From Paragorgia papillata (Eukaryota > Cnidaria > Anthozoa > Scleralcyonacea > Coralliidae): a stretch of 64,000 bases of DNA. Shown here piece after piece: positions 46,301 to 57,544 of this stretch (position 1 is the first letter of the stretch; every line of letters begins with the position of its first letter). Location: assembly GCA_035771165.1 (NCBI GenBank), contig JAWNZC010000234.1:558001-622000 (forward strand), read 5' to 3'. The notes under the pieces are model-generated. The model saw only the letters and a list, made by a program, of their open reading frames with translations, made no database searches and was not told the DNA's origin. A program made the position numbers and the translations under genes.

Positions 46301-47628
46301 AGAAATCCCTTTTAGCTCCTTGGCAGAAATTAGACATGATCCGTACCTTTCTTCAACCTTCCTTAACATTCGCCCTTCGTGCTGGTTACCCTAAAAAAGA
46401 ACATCTTCGTGAATATCGTTCAACTCTCGTTTCCACCATTCGTAGAATATGTTCTCTACCATCTCGAGCTTCTGCTTCCTACATCTTCGCTCATAAACGC
46501 GCTGGTGGTCTTGGCCTCCTTGATCCAATCCTTGAAGCTGATGTTCAAGCAATAATTCATTCGGTTAAGATTCTATCTTCCTCCGACCCGACTGTAATTC
46601 ACATTGCTAATGCTGAATTAAACGAAACCGTCCGACATGCCTCCCGATCTAATCCTACTTCTGCTCTGAAATCCAACTATCTGTCCAGCCTTCCGGATGA
46701 TCGTTTAAACAACATACATTACCGCATTCAATCGTTGTGTACCCGAGTCCGCAAATCTACTCGTAACCTTGGTATTGAAATTAAATTCAATGACAATGGT
46801 CTTTCTGTCCTTTCATCGCAAAACTCCGGTACTGTTCTTGCTAAAGAAGCCAGTCGTTTCCTGCATTTTCATGTCCAAGATCGATTCGCTTCTACACTAT
46901 TTGCTCTTCCTGATCAAGGGAAAGTTGCTCGGGCGCTTACTACTGACACCTTCGCCAATGGATCTACTTGGCAATACAATGGCCTCAACATCCGTTTTAG
47001 AGACTGGCGTTTTATCCACCGTGCTCAACTCAATTGTCTTCCACTTAATAATGTCAAGAGTCGGTGGTCTAATGCCAGCCCAAAATGTCGCCGTTGTACT
47101 TCGGATGAGACCCTTCCTCATGTCTTGTGTCACTGCCTTCCTAACATGCCTAGTATTCTTCGCAGACACAACACCATAGTAGACCGTATCACCAACGCCG
47201 TTCAACATGGTACGATTACTACCGACAAACAAGTTCGTGCCGCCAACTCTCGTTTACGTCCTGACATTATTGTTGAAGAGGATAACAAAGCACTTATCAT
47301 TGATGTTTGTTGCCCATTTGATAATAATGCTGAAGCCCTTCATGATGCTCAACAACGAAAAATCAATAAATATGAAGGGCTGAAGCAATTTTTCATTGGT
47401 CAAGGCAAGCAATGTGAGGTCTTTGGTTTTGTCGTTGGTGCTCTCGGCTCCTGGCATCCTCCAAATGAAAATGTTTTACGACACCTTGGAATGTCCAAAA
47501 GATACCGTTCCTTGTTCAGAAAACTTTGTTGCACTGACGCAATTCAAGGCTCGACAAACATTTACCGGGAACATCTTGGCATCACAGAAGATGTCTTAGA
47601 AGTAGACGTAGAAGTTGATCCTGAGTAA
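43375..47628 (+). CDS. R2-like LINE protein: zinc fingers, RT, RLE endonuclease
   Basis: About 1417 residues from ATG 43375; the frame is open upstream without another ATG. Order: three C2H2 fingers (from FICPDCNF, C12/C15/H28/H33; FICCLCGN; HCSICDMDF); a long Ser/Pro-rich linker; a basic RRYQRPTTAG patch; RT with FRPIALMSCLYKL, LSGVKQGCPLSP and catalytic FAYADDLVIIS (45975 onward); C-terminal CCHC knuckle (KCRRCTSDETLPHVLCHC, near 47080-47135); then the restriction-like endonuclease with RPDIIVEE and LIIDVCC (about 47257-47310) and KINKYEGLKQF. Family knowledge: this layout is that of R2/NeSL-group LINEs, which nick a specific target and prime reverse transcription there. Here the target appears to be TAGTG repeats. 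No stops. Confidence 0.93.
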   Translation: MSSPRTIQSFICPDCNFSSCSQAGLCIHRTKTHKITDSSIKSVSVVRSYPEGKNFICCLCGNTLVNFPNFKRHFKNIHPDTLLLASAHCSICDMDFSNAQAVSVHCQRSHGISKNNPHVQYPQSPTPIMSQITADHNVTSGVAPRHSTRPVRKKRSSKQRSSFCSDQSLPSSVQQPSNPLVDPILVPNQSSSSPELHDSCSRHLFHSPINPVIDSTHHILHVSNLVSSPSTQQPTSPDPESDPALSSTTPLTTFLNKSIECSPPTIIQHQTSSANSQQTLDCLSSLLGINKPFSSPRTEQASNSLSRFIRECNNILPSVPQRAPKTVGLPSSPISSSKVSLTVVNDSSRSSPPAPSPSPRRYQRPTTAGLFSPWSSPHPPRRSPNVAQPDVDDLINPTLHSSAEIPTPPSSSSHPTPPSSFTSDNDGNPSTNTCSTSESRSSPVNDSSSPNMHDDDFTQSQNSPSSIPSESRLKRIAFREKWTTVFSGDIPWSDFCTLCDEFAVESRSLALEIAAESSSSFRRPKPLPRRDSPSGRRPAFRHRPLLSNPAEAQRIQTLYRHSKKRAARKILSPNSPFFTGSTDKAESFFRNTFSFRQCDTTSLQDKLKDLVTPAPSDDFLFSPPSSDEIRRKLFSAANTSPGPDRVEYRHLKSIDPSCSILSLLFQHCFKQRDVPPAWKSATTVLIYKKGSTDDPSNFRPIALMSCLYKLVMGVIAKRLTSWAIDHDLLSKEQKSARPSEGCYEHTFLLQSIVGDARRNRKNVFVAWLDLRNAFGSIPHSAITTTLSHIGVPQPLIEMITNSYSAATTKIRTPTSLTSDIPVLSGVKQGCPLSPIIFNLTIDIILRAIKQKASDIGPAKLHGIPVSVFAYADDLVIISRNKDRLQKLLDAASSTATTLGLSFRPDKCASISLTCSRSNHSESSFELNEFIVQNNSIPPLDREHPYRYLGVPIGLIHDPDNISDLVQNLSRDLDNIKKSLLAPWQKLDMIRTFLQPSLTFALRAGYPKKEHLREYRSTLVSTIRRICSLPSRASASYIFAHKRAGGLGLLDPILEADVQAIIHSVKILSSSDPTVIHIANAELNETVRHASRSNPTSALKSNYLSSLPDDRLNNIHYRIQSLCTRVRKSTRNLGIEIKFNDNGLSVLSSQNSGTVLAKEASRFLHFHVQDRFASTLFALPDQGKVARALTTDTFANGSTWQYNGLNIRFRDWRFIHRAQLNCLPLNNVKSRWSNASPKCRRCTSDETLPHVLCHCLPNMPSILRRHNTIVDRITNAVQHGTITTDKQVRAANSRLRPDIIVEEDNKALIIDVCCPFDNNAEALHDAQQRKINKYEGLKQFFIGQGKQCEVFGFVVGALGSWHPPNENVLRHLGMSKRYRSLFRKLCCTDAIQGSTNIYREHLGITEDVLEVDVEVDPE

Positions 47629-47857
47629 ACTGTTCACATATTGACTCGTATTAATATTGTTATGTTAGAACTTTACTTTTGAACTTCTTTGAACATACTA
47701 ACCCTTTAAATTTTATTACCAATTTTCTTTAAGAATTTACTTATTTCATGTATATAATTATCTATATTTGTATGACCATTAATGGCACTTATTGTTATCT
47801 CGAAGGACTTAATCAAGACCCATCACCTGTAAATTTTAATTTGTAATAAAAAATCAA
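47629..47857 (+). other. 3' untranslated region of R2-like copy B
   Basis: About 229 bases ending ATTTGTAATAAAAAATCA, then TAGTG. The same 3' UTR is found at 32458-32691, 60215-60443 and, more diverged, 62723-62929. In R2 elements this region is the RNA bound for target-primed reverse transcription. Confidence 0.8.
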
Positions 47858-48253
47858 TAGTGTAGTGTAGTGTAGTGTAGTGTAGTGTAGTGTAGTGTAG
47901 TGTAGTGTAGTGTAGTGTAGTGTAGTGTAGTGTAGTGTAGTGTAGTGTAGTGTAGTGTAGTGTAGTGTAGTGTAGTGTAGTGTAGTGTAGTGTAGTGTAG
48001 TGTAGTGTAGTGTAGTGTAGTGTAGTGTAGTGTAGTGTAGTGTAGTGTAGTGTAGTGTAGTGTAGTGTAGTGTGTAGTGTAGTGTAGTGTAGTGTAGTGT
48101 AGTGTAGTGTAGTGTAGTGTAGTGTAGTGTAGTGTAGTGTAGTGTAGTGTAGTGTAGTGTAGTGTAGTGTAGTGTAGTGTAGTGTAGTGTAGTGTAGTGT
48201 AGTGTAGTGTAGTGTAGTGTAGTGTAGTGTAGTGTAGTGTAGTGTAGTGTATA
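47858..48253. repeat. pentanucleotide array 4 (TAGTG)
   Basis: Almost pure TAGTG, one irregular step (GTGTGTAG at about 48071), ending GTGTATA at the left end of CACTA-like element 2. Confidence 0.95.
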
Positions 48254-48560
48254 CACTAGAAAACTTGACGTGTTGTAGGCGTGTTGTTAGAACACTAATG
48301 AGTGTTGTAACAACACGAAGGCGTGTTGCTGAAATGTTAGACGTGTTGTGCCGTGTTGCAAAAACACGTCGCCAAAACACGCATGACGTGTTGTAAGCTG
48401 AGAACACGTTCTGAAATTGCTTACAACACGGCTGGAACACGGCTTGCTCAAATGAAGCGTGTTGTAAAGCAGCTAATAACACGCCAGCGTGTAAAAAGCC
48501 AGCCATTTTGAACACATTAAGCGTGTACCAACTTCGCTTACCGTGTTGGAGTCATTGGCG
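48254..48560 (+). repeat. left subterminal repeats of element 2
   Basis: At least 15 copies of ACGTGTTG, AACACG and close variants in both orientations between 48268 and 48558. The right side (59440-59755) has the same motifs. Confidence 0.75.
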
Positions 48561-50377
48561 TGTTCCAACGTGAAGTGCTGGTTTCAGTTTTCAGATTAAC
48601 ACAGGTTTCCATGCTTTTTTTTATTTATATAAAGTAAATATAAATCTTGTGCTATATATTTTTAGAAAGCTTTACTAATAATGTCTGACATACGTACAGG
48701 ATATCCTTCAAAGTAACATCAAACATGTATAAAAAGTGAAAACGGACATGGGATCAAGGACGCCATGTTGATCTCACCGACGTTCGAAATTACAGTACGG
48801 GCTTTGGTTTCATTTTAATAACTTTTTCTTGACCAAATTTAAAAATCCTTTGGTGAAAATACAGCTTGAACGATGCTCTAAATCTGTATATAGATCATTT
48901 TTTTGGAGCATAAGAAATAAAAAATTTGGAAGCGAGACGACTTTTGAGCCTTTGATTGTCATAACAAAGATGGCAAATATTTATATCACGAACTTTATCT
49001 TCGAGGTTTTTGAACATTTTTAGGCGCTTAAATGAACCATAATTTTTGTCCCTAACAACATACGTACACTATATGAATATTGAGGAACATGTAACTTATT
49101 TGCAAAGTTATTACATTATAAATATGCGATATTTCAATGTTTATAATCCAAGCCCGACGGTCCTCAGAATTGGCATGATTTGGCAAGGGTTATATGTTGT
49201 TGTATACCTAAAAGCTGATATTTTCAGTACATATATAACTTTTAGCAGCATTTCATTTGGTATATAGTATGACCTCGTTTGGTATTAGTATTTCATACTT
49301 CATATTTAAAAGAAAAAAGCTGTGTTAACCTGCAAAACTATAAACTAGATTTTCTAACATCGCCAAACAACATCGAGTCAGAAGTGCGGTTTCAATGATT
49401 ATTACTTCGTGGAATTTCTGCTGATCGACCGAACAATTTTATACTTATGTGAAAGTGTCCGCAAATTTAATAACAAGAAACGGTGAGTTCACGCTTTGAT
49501 TTTGTATAAATTATTAATTGACATGCATTCATATATAATATAACATTTTTATAATACCTGTAGGTTGTTTAATGGACATAGATCCAGTATAACTTGAATG
49601 AAAATAATCAGATACTTTCTTATAGTGTTGTACTATGTTAGATATATGTGTATTTTATAGGGTAAGAAATGTAAAATTTAAGCCATAGCCTTTACCTGAA
49701 AGTGTACTGTACATTTGCAGCAACAAAAACCTACAGTACTGTATAAACATATAATAAGGCCCAGGGTATCTTAATATTTTTAATGACTATATATAGCAAA
49801 AAAATGACCAAACTGTGGTAATAACAGACTTTCCTTGAAAGCCAGTTGGATATAATTTTACAGTTAATAATGTAACAGTATCTTGAAAGCCTAATTGACA
49901 CATCAATGCTTTGTTGGTATTCATTGAACATGGAGTCATGCATAAGTACAGAAGTGCTGCAGGGTTATTTTATTTACATAATTTACATGTTATGCATACA
50001 GTATAATATACATGCATGCAGAAGTACTGTACATTTACCGGTACATTATAAAAATTATCTTCTTACAGCAAGGTGTATTATTTTACAGATTATTCTCTGT
50101 ATACAGTACTACAGAATCGGTATGCAGAAGTACATGTGCTGGTACATTAATTTTTTAGAAATTACAAGACTTGAGGTATTTACAATTTATTCTGTAGTAA
50201 CCTCTGCAGGCAATGCTGTGTCTTCCCATCCCAGCTGTGCGAGCAATGTTTTGGCATGATCCTATTTATTTCTCTGGCTTGGCCAAATTCTGGGAAGACA
50301 CAGATTTGCCTTCAGAGAAGGTTAAATAATACAGTACATCAGATCATTTTTATTTACATATATGTACTGTAAGTTGG
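48561..50377. other. no supported gene
   Basis: AT-rich inner flank of element 2. GTGTCTTCCCA and TGGGAAGACAC (50219 and 50290) form a small inverted repeat. No coding exon recognised. Confidence 0.45.
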
Positions 50378-52340
50378 TCATTCAGTGTCCATCATTTGAC
50401 CCATATCAATGAACTCTGTGACTGTACTGTTTCTCAATTTTACAAATATTTCCTCATCAATTTCATATGGAAACAAAGGCTGTCCATCATTGACATAGGT
50501 TTTCAAAAGGTATCAAGCAAATGACATTTGTTTTTTCAATTTGATATGCCAAGTACATGTAGGGGCCATTGAACCTGCATGTTAGTGCTTTCTGAACAAT
50601 TAGAAAGAAAGTCTCATTTATGCATACCATGTGTAATATATAACCAAACAAAGGTAGCTCATCTTTATTTGTGGCTAGACAAATAACATTGTCTAATGAG
50701 AAAGTTGTTCCATGTATGTCTAACTGCCTTGCTTGTTAGAAAAATAGGCAACCACCAAATAAATTAACATTGTCAAGCAATATCCAAACACTCTATTCCA
50801 AAATGACTAGTGTGACACTGTATTGTAAATTGTAAATCAAATACATTGTATCAGATTTTTGTTATAATATTTTATAAATCTCATGTTAGCATTCCACCAA
50901 GGGTTCTCAATTAATTTCATCAGGGACAGAGAAAAACATAAGTTTTGAACAAATGCCAGACAGAATAAAATCTCACAATTACCTAGATTGAGCAATGTGC
51001 AAGCTAGGGTGCTAATCACTGCTGAACGCTAAGGCCTAAGGCATCAATATGCATGGGGAAATGCCTAAGGCGTTGATATGCATGGAAATGAAGGTCAGGC
51101 AAAACAAAACAAATTTGTCTGGTGGTCAATCTCATGTGTTTTCAGTCTTACCTTGTTTCGGCTGGAGATTTCTAGTAATTTTGTTCCATCCTGATTTTTT
51201 TGTGGCTGGATTTGGCCTGTGTATTGAGAACTCTTGGAGTATGTTAACATTACATTTATACCATAATTATAACAATAAGAAACAAGTATTGAACCAAGAG
51301 TAAAAGCAGTAACTTAATTTTTCATGATATCTGAATAAGACTCAATTCAGAACATGTATTGTCCTGTACTGTACTGTACTGTACTATATAGTATAGTATA
51401 GTTATTGGAAAATACATGCAGTAGTGTTAATTGTCTATGTACTCACACTGAGAATGGTATTGTCCTGTCATTTGTTAGTTCATCAAATTGGTCCTGTATT
51501 TCTTCAGGGCAGTGGAATGGCCTTTCATCTAGTGTATTTAAATCCCGTAGTTCATGTGTAATTACATGAAGAGATAATTTGTGGAAACACCATGTTTTTT
51601 TATTTATCGCTAAGCTTTTGACCTGCTGACTCAGGCCTTCATCAGAGCAATCATGAAGGCCTGAGTCAACAAGTCGAAAGCTTAGCGATAAATAACGCCT
51701 GAGTCAACAGGTCAAAAGCTTAAAGCAAAAACATGGTGTTTCCACAAATATCTCTTAACAATTAATCACCATGCAAACATTCAAGCATTTAATGTTGTGT
51801 AATTGTTATAAATTTATTAATCTGCAGTCGAATAATTCAACATAAATGGCAAATTTAATTATATTAAACGCTGTTTAATTTGAGACTTGACTTATTTTCT
51901 TTACAGTCGATCTCCAATTGCACATTGTTATTTTCAATTTTCTTTTCAACACCCGCTTGCACTGTATTTAGAATGCCTGATATGAAATCCTGCGTTGTCT
52001 CCATAATCTGCTCAATTGCCATATCAGTAATGTTATGTTTGGCTTTCAGAGACAACAGATATTTCGCTGATTGCCACTTGGGCCTGGCATCACCTTCATT
52101 TTCTCCATGCATATTATCTCCACCTCCTCCTTGGTCCGGCCCATGTTGGTTCTCCTGAAAATTGGCTTGATGTTTTCTTTTTAAATGTCTTCGAAAATAA
52201 TTTTCCTTTTTGTAGCTGCGGTTGCAAAATGCACAAATGACTTTGAAATTTGCCTCCGACATATGAAATTTTAACATACGCTGACAATATTGCCGATCAA
52301 TTTGAGTTTCATATTGGCATATGGAACATACACGGGCCAT
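50378..52340 (-). pseudogene. transposase-type gene of element 2, internally deleted
   Basis: First exon 52340-51905 from ATG: two C2H2-like fingers (VCSICQYET, VICAFCNRSYKKENYF) and a helix AKYLLSLKAKHNITDMAIEQ. A second coding piece ends at 51448 (TLDERPFHCPEEIQDQF); a third is 51216-51152 (PATKKSGWNKITRN). A C-terminal block, 50723-50378, has LDIHGTTFSLDNVICL and, after one frame change near 50500, DGQPLFPYEIDEEIFVKL. The C-terminal block corresponds to the HGTIYKVDCIL block of element 1. The RxE-KH block kept by element 1 is missing here. Layout matches large zinc-finger proteins linked to metazoan transposons. A palindromic insertion sits at 51571-51756. Confidence 0.6.
51571..51756. mobile_element. 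foldback MITE inside the transposase-type gene
   Basis: Left ATAATTTGTGGAAACACCATG pairs with right CATGGTGTTTCCACAAATAT; inner TATCGCTAAGCTTTTGACC and AGGCCTGAGTCAACA blocks also pair or repeat. Confidence 0.7.
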
Positions 52341-53587
52341 TGTCGATGAAGACTCAAGAGTGAAAACAAAATGTTTGAAAAGGCGGGAAAATTCTAGAGC
52401 ACGAAACCAAGCGATTAGATAACATGTGCCAACACCATGAATCCGAATTTTGTTCGTCCATTTTTGATACTTCAAAATCATCCAACTTTTACGCTATGTT
52501 ATAATTGATATTTCGAATATTTATGACGATTCTGTTACTTGTCTAGCTAAGATATTTGCTCATGTTTTCAATGAACTTTTTTTAAGAAGAGGTACATACA
52601 GGTGAATGTTATTGTGGCCTTCCCAGAAAACACTAGGGTCCAAGTGCGTTCGACTTTGACCCGTTTCTTTTTGAGTTTTTGGCGGTGAAACATCCGAAGT
52701 CGAAGCGTCCTCTCTAAAATTATGTCTATGTTTGATGCATTGGTTGGAAAGTTATTTGAAAACGGTTTACAAGACGTTGCAGTAACCATACATGGTAAGT
52801 TAACGTGTTTTTTTTAACATGACAAGTTAGTTTTTGTTAAAAATGTTTGGCTGCTAAAAATATAAGTTATGTACACGAAGAAGCTTCGCTTCACGCTGGT
52901 TTGCTTTTCCCATTCACAGTCGCTGTCAATATAATTATATAATTTAAATCATCAGGATATTTCCAGAGCTTTGGATTAATGCTTAGAAACTAGTTTATCT
53001 TAGACGTTAAAAACCTAAGTTCTTGTGTTTTTTTCAATTCGTACAACTTGTGTCTTCATCCAATCATTCCAATGTTAATCCCGCGAATGGACATGATGTT
53101 CATGCCTTGGTGCAAATTTTTCACGCTGCTTTTGTAAGTAATTTCAATGGTTTATTGGTTTTACATGGTGTCCTCGGTTTCCATATTTAATAGTTTGAAA
53201 AAGCATACCGTAGACTTCCGGAAACAGGCCTAGGTTTATGTTTGTTCAGTTCAAAAGATATTTCTGCCTTTATTCTCGATTGTGGAAGAAATTTAAAAGT
53301 ACTTCCTTTTCCGAATTTTCTATGCATTTATGCCAACTTAATACTAATTTTAACTGGGTTTTTTTTACTACAAACTAGGGGAGCGTAACATACAGTATAT
53401 ATGTATGAGTACTGTTTTAATTCAAGATGATACATTTTCATTCACATGCAGCATCTACAATCTCATGGTTGGGAATAATAAAGAAGCTAATGCAGATGAA
53501 GAGCTCACTGAAGATGAACAACTTGAACGTATCCAATACATGGAAAGCCAGGTCAATGGCAAAAAAACACTTAAATATTTAATATGA

Positions 53588-54396
53588 TTCAGGTAATTGA
53601 TAAAAATTAGTACATAAAATTGAATAGTTGTTAGTTACTTAATACCCTGGCATATGTATTATTTTTCACTTCCCATCCGCACATTAACAATGTGACATAG
53701 TTGAACCCCTCTTATTAACGCATGTCACCCCTCCTATTATTATTAATGCATGGCACCCCTCTTAACCTTAGCGTGCTAATCCCAGAATATTCCTGGAACC
53801 ACACTGAATAGAGTATGTATCTATCCCAGAATTTTCCGGGATTAGCACTACTGTACTAGGGTTACAGTAAGCGGACATTACCCTTAAAGCAACAACCCGC
53901 TTAAGCTCTCTATTATGACAACATCACGTACCTAAGTGGTTGGACACCCCTCTTAAATGGACCTTCTTCTAAAGCAGACACCTAATAGTGGCGTCTGTTT
54001 AACAGGGGTCCTCTAGGTATTTTATCCTTATAAATGCTGTATTTCTCTCACACATGCTTCATCTTACGTAGGCATTACAAGTTTACATTGTGGTTATAAT
54101 GCATTTGTATCAATTATATAATACATGTATCCTTCGGCAAGTTTCTCACCAAACACTTCATTATTCCAAATGCTTTGGCTTTCGAGTTGCTGATGCTTCA
54201 AAGCACTTCATTTAGTTGTTTAATGGGCCAAATGTTTGCCGTCAAGGATCTGAATAAAAACTTCACTGTCTGGTCATTCTACAAATAATTATGCAAAGTG
54301 CAATATTACAATTCCACACTTCGAATGCTTTTCCAGCCCAAAATTATTATATCATCTGATCAGTTTTTTATCATGAGCACTTAAATTATTGTCATA
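53588..54396. other. no supported gene; repeat-like
   Basis: Contains CACCCCTCTTATTAACGCATG-type repeats (53705-53765) and paired CCCAGAATATTCCTGG / CCCAGAATTTTCCGGG blocks, probably decayed MITEs. Confidence 0.45.
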
Positions 54397-54795
54397 TGGC
54401 AATGCATGAGGTGCAGGTCAGGTAAAATCCATTCACATTATTTTAACAAAATTGAGTTCCAGGTCAGGTCAAGGCACACTACTTTAACTTTTCCTGGCCT
54501 AAGTCAGGCTCAGCTACTCAGGTAAAACTTGTTCACAGCATAAAAAACCTGGGCCCACTAGGTCAGGCCTACTGTCTGTAGGTTGGAAGTTTGAACACAG
54601 CTCAGGTAAACATGGTCCCAATGGAGTCCATATAAAGCCACATTCACACTACAGACCTAGGTGTGACATGGGCCCATGACCTGGGCCTCGCCTAGGTCAG
54701 GCAACCCACCTGGAACTCAATTTTGCCAATGTGGACGGGTTTTACATAACCTATACCGTACCTGTAGGCCTGACCTGTGCCTCATTGCCATGAGA
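54397..54795. mobile_element. foldback MITE, AGGTCAGG-rich
   Basis: ATGGCAATGCATGAGGTGCAGG at the left pairs with CTGTGCCTCATTGCCAT at the right; AAAATTGAGTTCCAGGT is also present in both arms. A related fragment lies at 56365-56450. Confidence 0.65.
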
Positions 54796-54986
54796 ATATC
54801 AAGTGCTCATGATAAAAACTGGTCAGATGATACAGTGTATAATAACTTGGAGGGGGAAACATTTGAATCGTGAAATCATATTATATTATTGCGCTTCACA
54901 TATTTGTAGAATGATATGGGATGATGAGGGTTTTATTCAGATTCTTGGCAGCAAACATATAGTCTGTCAAACAACAAAACGAAGCA

Positions 54987-55157
54987 AAGCTTCTGATTAT
55001 GCTGAAGGAACTTGAAAGCCATAGCATTTGCAACAATGCAGTTTTCAGTGGGAAACTTGCCAATGGATACATGATGGCTAATGGATTTAACCGCAATGGT
55101 ACAGAAAGCCAAAAGATCAAGCATTTGTGGGAGAAATACAGCATTTATAGTATTTAA
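54987..55157 (+). CDS. unidentified exon-like frame
   Basis: A 56-residue frame without its own start, reading LKELESHSICNNAVFSGKLA then GYMMANGFNRNG and ending KHLWEKYSIYSI with TAA. Composition looks like real protein. It could be an exon of the accessory gene of element 2, but phase and borders are not settled. No family recognised. Confidence 0.35.
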   Translation, partial: KLLIMLKELESHSICNNAVFSGKLANGYMMANGFNRNGTESQKIKHLWEKYSIYSI

Positions 55158-55356
55158 AAGGATAAAATAGCCAGATCTGGTGCTAGTTCTTCAAACCAGT
55201 CAACATTATTTCCAGGAATAGACAAAGTGTTAAGAACAAGACTGTGGAGCAACCAATGTTTCTGTTCAACTGACCAAAGATAAAACTGCAGGGAAAACTT
55301 GAAGATTCACATTGATATTATGCTTGCATTGATATACTGTATCCAATTATATTCTA

Positions 55357-56090
55357 GTGCACTAGTCAGTGGAAAGCTCTGCACCCCCCTACCCAGGGAA
55401 TGCCATGCGATAGTGGGGAATTATACGTGGATTAGACCATCTTTTACACCACGGTATACAGGGCTTTAGACAATATTAGTTATATGTCAACTATGACCAG
55501 GGACTATGGGTGGGGGCATATATTGGGGATTCCTTTTTTAGGTGAAACGATGGAAGAGTTAGCCTGCGTGCAGACTCATATTATCACTCTCGAATGCTGA
55601 GATTTGGAATCCAATATACACTGTAGAGATTGATATGGAGCTGCATTGATATTATCTTCAGTTTGTCAAGTTTAACATTATACCATGCAGAAGCCATCCA
55701 TGTTTTTTCTGTTCATATTTATTAATTTGGATTAAATATCTAATGTTTGAACCAAATTCCTGGCTCTGGTTCTGCAAGTGTTTTCTCACCACTATTGTGT
55801 TGTGATTGTAGTCAGTGCTATGAGTACCTAATGATGTGTGAGATGTGGTTTCAGGCAAGTTATAGCCTTGACATTCTTGTCAGAAATAAAATAATTCTGT
55901 GAATTATATATACAATTGTTCTGATGACTCTCATTCATGGCCCTGGAGGGTGGGGGCATTTAATGTGTTTAGGTTAGTATGAATGCCACATATAGTGGGG
56001 AATTAGAATGATTTAGGACATGACCTTGGTCCAATGCCCCACTGTTTCCCGGGTAGGGGGTGCAGGGCTTTCCACTGACTGGTGCATAGG
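55357..56090. mobile_element. inverted-repeat element, about 730 bp
   Basis: CACTAGTCAGTGGAAAGC and TGCACCCCCCTACCC at the left pair with GGGTAGGGGGTGCAGGGC and TTTCCACTGACTGGTG at the right. No clear target duplication and no gene inside. Confidence 0.6.
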
Positions 56091-56154
56091 CAAATATGCA
56101 AATATCAATGAGAATATTGGCATTTACAAACTTTTGGTTTAAATACAATATTGA

Positions 56155-56320
56155 TTTTAGGAAATTGTGAGTGTGATTAATAAATACTTTGAGACCAAAC
56201 CAGGACCAGCTGCAAAAAATGCTATCAGGCCTTCTGGCTGGGAATTGAACCCGTGACCCTGGAAATTCAGGTCTCAAAGTATAATTTATATTTATCACAC
56301 TCACAATTTTCTAACATCAC
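56155..56320. repeat. small foldback with tRNA-type B box
   Basis: GAAATTGTGAGTGTGATTA pairs with TATCACACTCACAATTTTC. Between them, on the minus strand, GGGTTCAATTCCC matches the RNA polymerase III B-box consensus, as in tRNA-derived SINEs. No A box could be placed with confidence. Confidence 0.45.
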
Positions 56321-57461
56321 CAACATCGTATTTATGCAAATATCAACCAGTTTTCCATGACTAAGAACTGGCCTGGGTTTCTATAATGTGAATGGGTCAT
56401 GTTTTACAATGGCCTGGTCTAGGTCATTGAAAGTGGCATAAGATGGGTATAACTATTTTTTATTTCTATCAGTATATAAATAATATATGATATATACAGT
56501 ACAACAACTACTACTGAAGGTTGAGCAAGCTCGGGCAAAATTTTATTTCTATGCATGATACAGTGAATATTTTTGGTATACATGTATTTAGTGAGACCAC
56601 ATTCATATGGCCATGGAGAAGCAATTTAAATAATTATCTTAACTATAACTTTCTGACCTCGCTAGGACGCAGAGATTGTTTTACTGACATACACAAACAA
56701 GGCCTCCTTCGATCTGTCCTGACGTATATAATGTACATAGAATAATAATAATTTAAGTTGCTCACCTTTATTTGAAATAGATCTATACTGTTTTACTCAA
56801 ATAAAACGTTGAATATTGATTTCATGATTGAATGGATCAGCTCGTACCTCAGATATAATTGTTGTATTTATTCCTACTGACTATTAACTTATTTTGCAGC
56901 CAGGAAAGAGTATGGAGCCCAGTATTGTAAATGCACCCAGTATAGTGACAACAAAAACTGTGGCAGGGATCGATCAGGCATTTCTGTACGTCGATGCAGT
57001 TCTTGTGTGCGAGTCACAAGTCCAACTGTTGTTGGATTGTTGACGCTATATGGCTGGCAACCCACTACGTGTTGGACATCCAATATGGCAAGAAAACCAA
57101 CAACGTAGCAATGGTTTTAGAGGATTGTGTGCTGATGGAAAGGGGCCAAAATAGCATCCAAAACCTGAAGAAGGGAAAGGGGAAGGCAAAGTCAAGGAAA
57201 ATATCAAGATGCAATAAGTTGCAGACCTTTTACGGACGATTGAAGGCTGCAGGATTAAACATTTAACATCTACATCATTGTTTGCTATAATAAATATATA
57301 TACCTTTGCTCTTTCAGTTTCTCATCAAAGTCGTCATGTTGCTTGTTCACATCTGCTGTGTTCACATATCTTTGGTCTTGTTGGCAGTGTTCTTTTGAAA
57401 CCTTGCAACACGCTTTTTATAAAATCACATGTATACGTCCTGTGCGCTGATTGGCCGAAAG

Positions 57462-57488
57462 CTGTGTTTCTATAACTGTATGTAAACA
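57462..57488 (+). repeat. repeat shared with 59254-59406
   Basis: GTGTTTCTATAACTGTATGT followed by AAACATGG; the same motif occurs in both orientations in the palindrome at 59238-59427. The recombinase gene is therefore flanked by inverted copies. Confidence 0.65.
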
Positions 57489-57544
57489 TGGCAATTTCCC
57501 GCCGTTTGTAAAGTTAAAATGACCGTCCGCAAAAGTTTTTTTAA

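Larger units (their letters stand above)
42716..47857 (+). mobile_element. R2-like LINE copy B, near full length, open
   Basis: Begins at GGCCTATCTGTAGTTCG directly after array 3 and ends AATAAAAAATCA directly before TAGTG array 4. Compared with the 5' end seen at 63602 it lacks about 190 bases of 5' leader. It has a single long ORF and a short 3' UTR (47629-47857). No target duplication can be measured inside a repeat array. Best candidate for a source element in the window. Confidence 0.92.
52722..57267 (+). pseudogene. accessory gene of CACTA-like element 2, scattered exons, broken
   Basis: Divergent from the transposase-type gene, start 382 bases away. Exon 1 is 52722-52794 (MSMFDALVGKLFENGLQD, donor GTAAGT). 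A possible exon at 53452-53551 is acidic (EELTEDEQLERIQYM). The last exon, 56900-57267, carries PSIVTTKTVAGIDQAFLYVD, then after one frame change near 57020 AIWLATHYVLDIQYGKK and a Lys-rich tail, ending TAA. Exon 1 and the last exon resemble the accessory gene of element 1 in position and motifs (HYVLDIQY/DCVL). Joins between the exons are not established. Confidence 0.45.
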
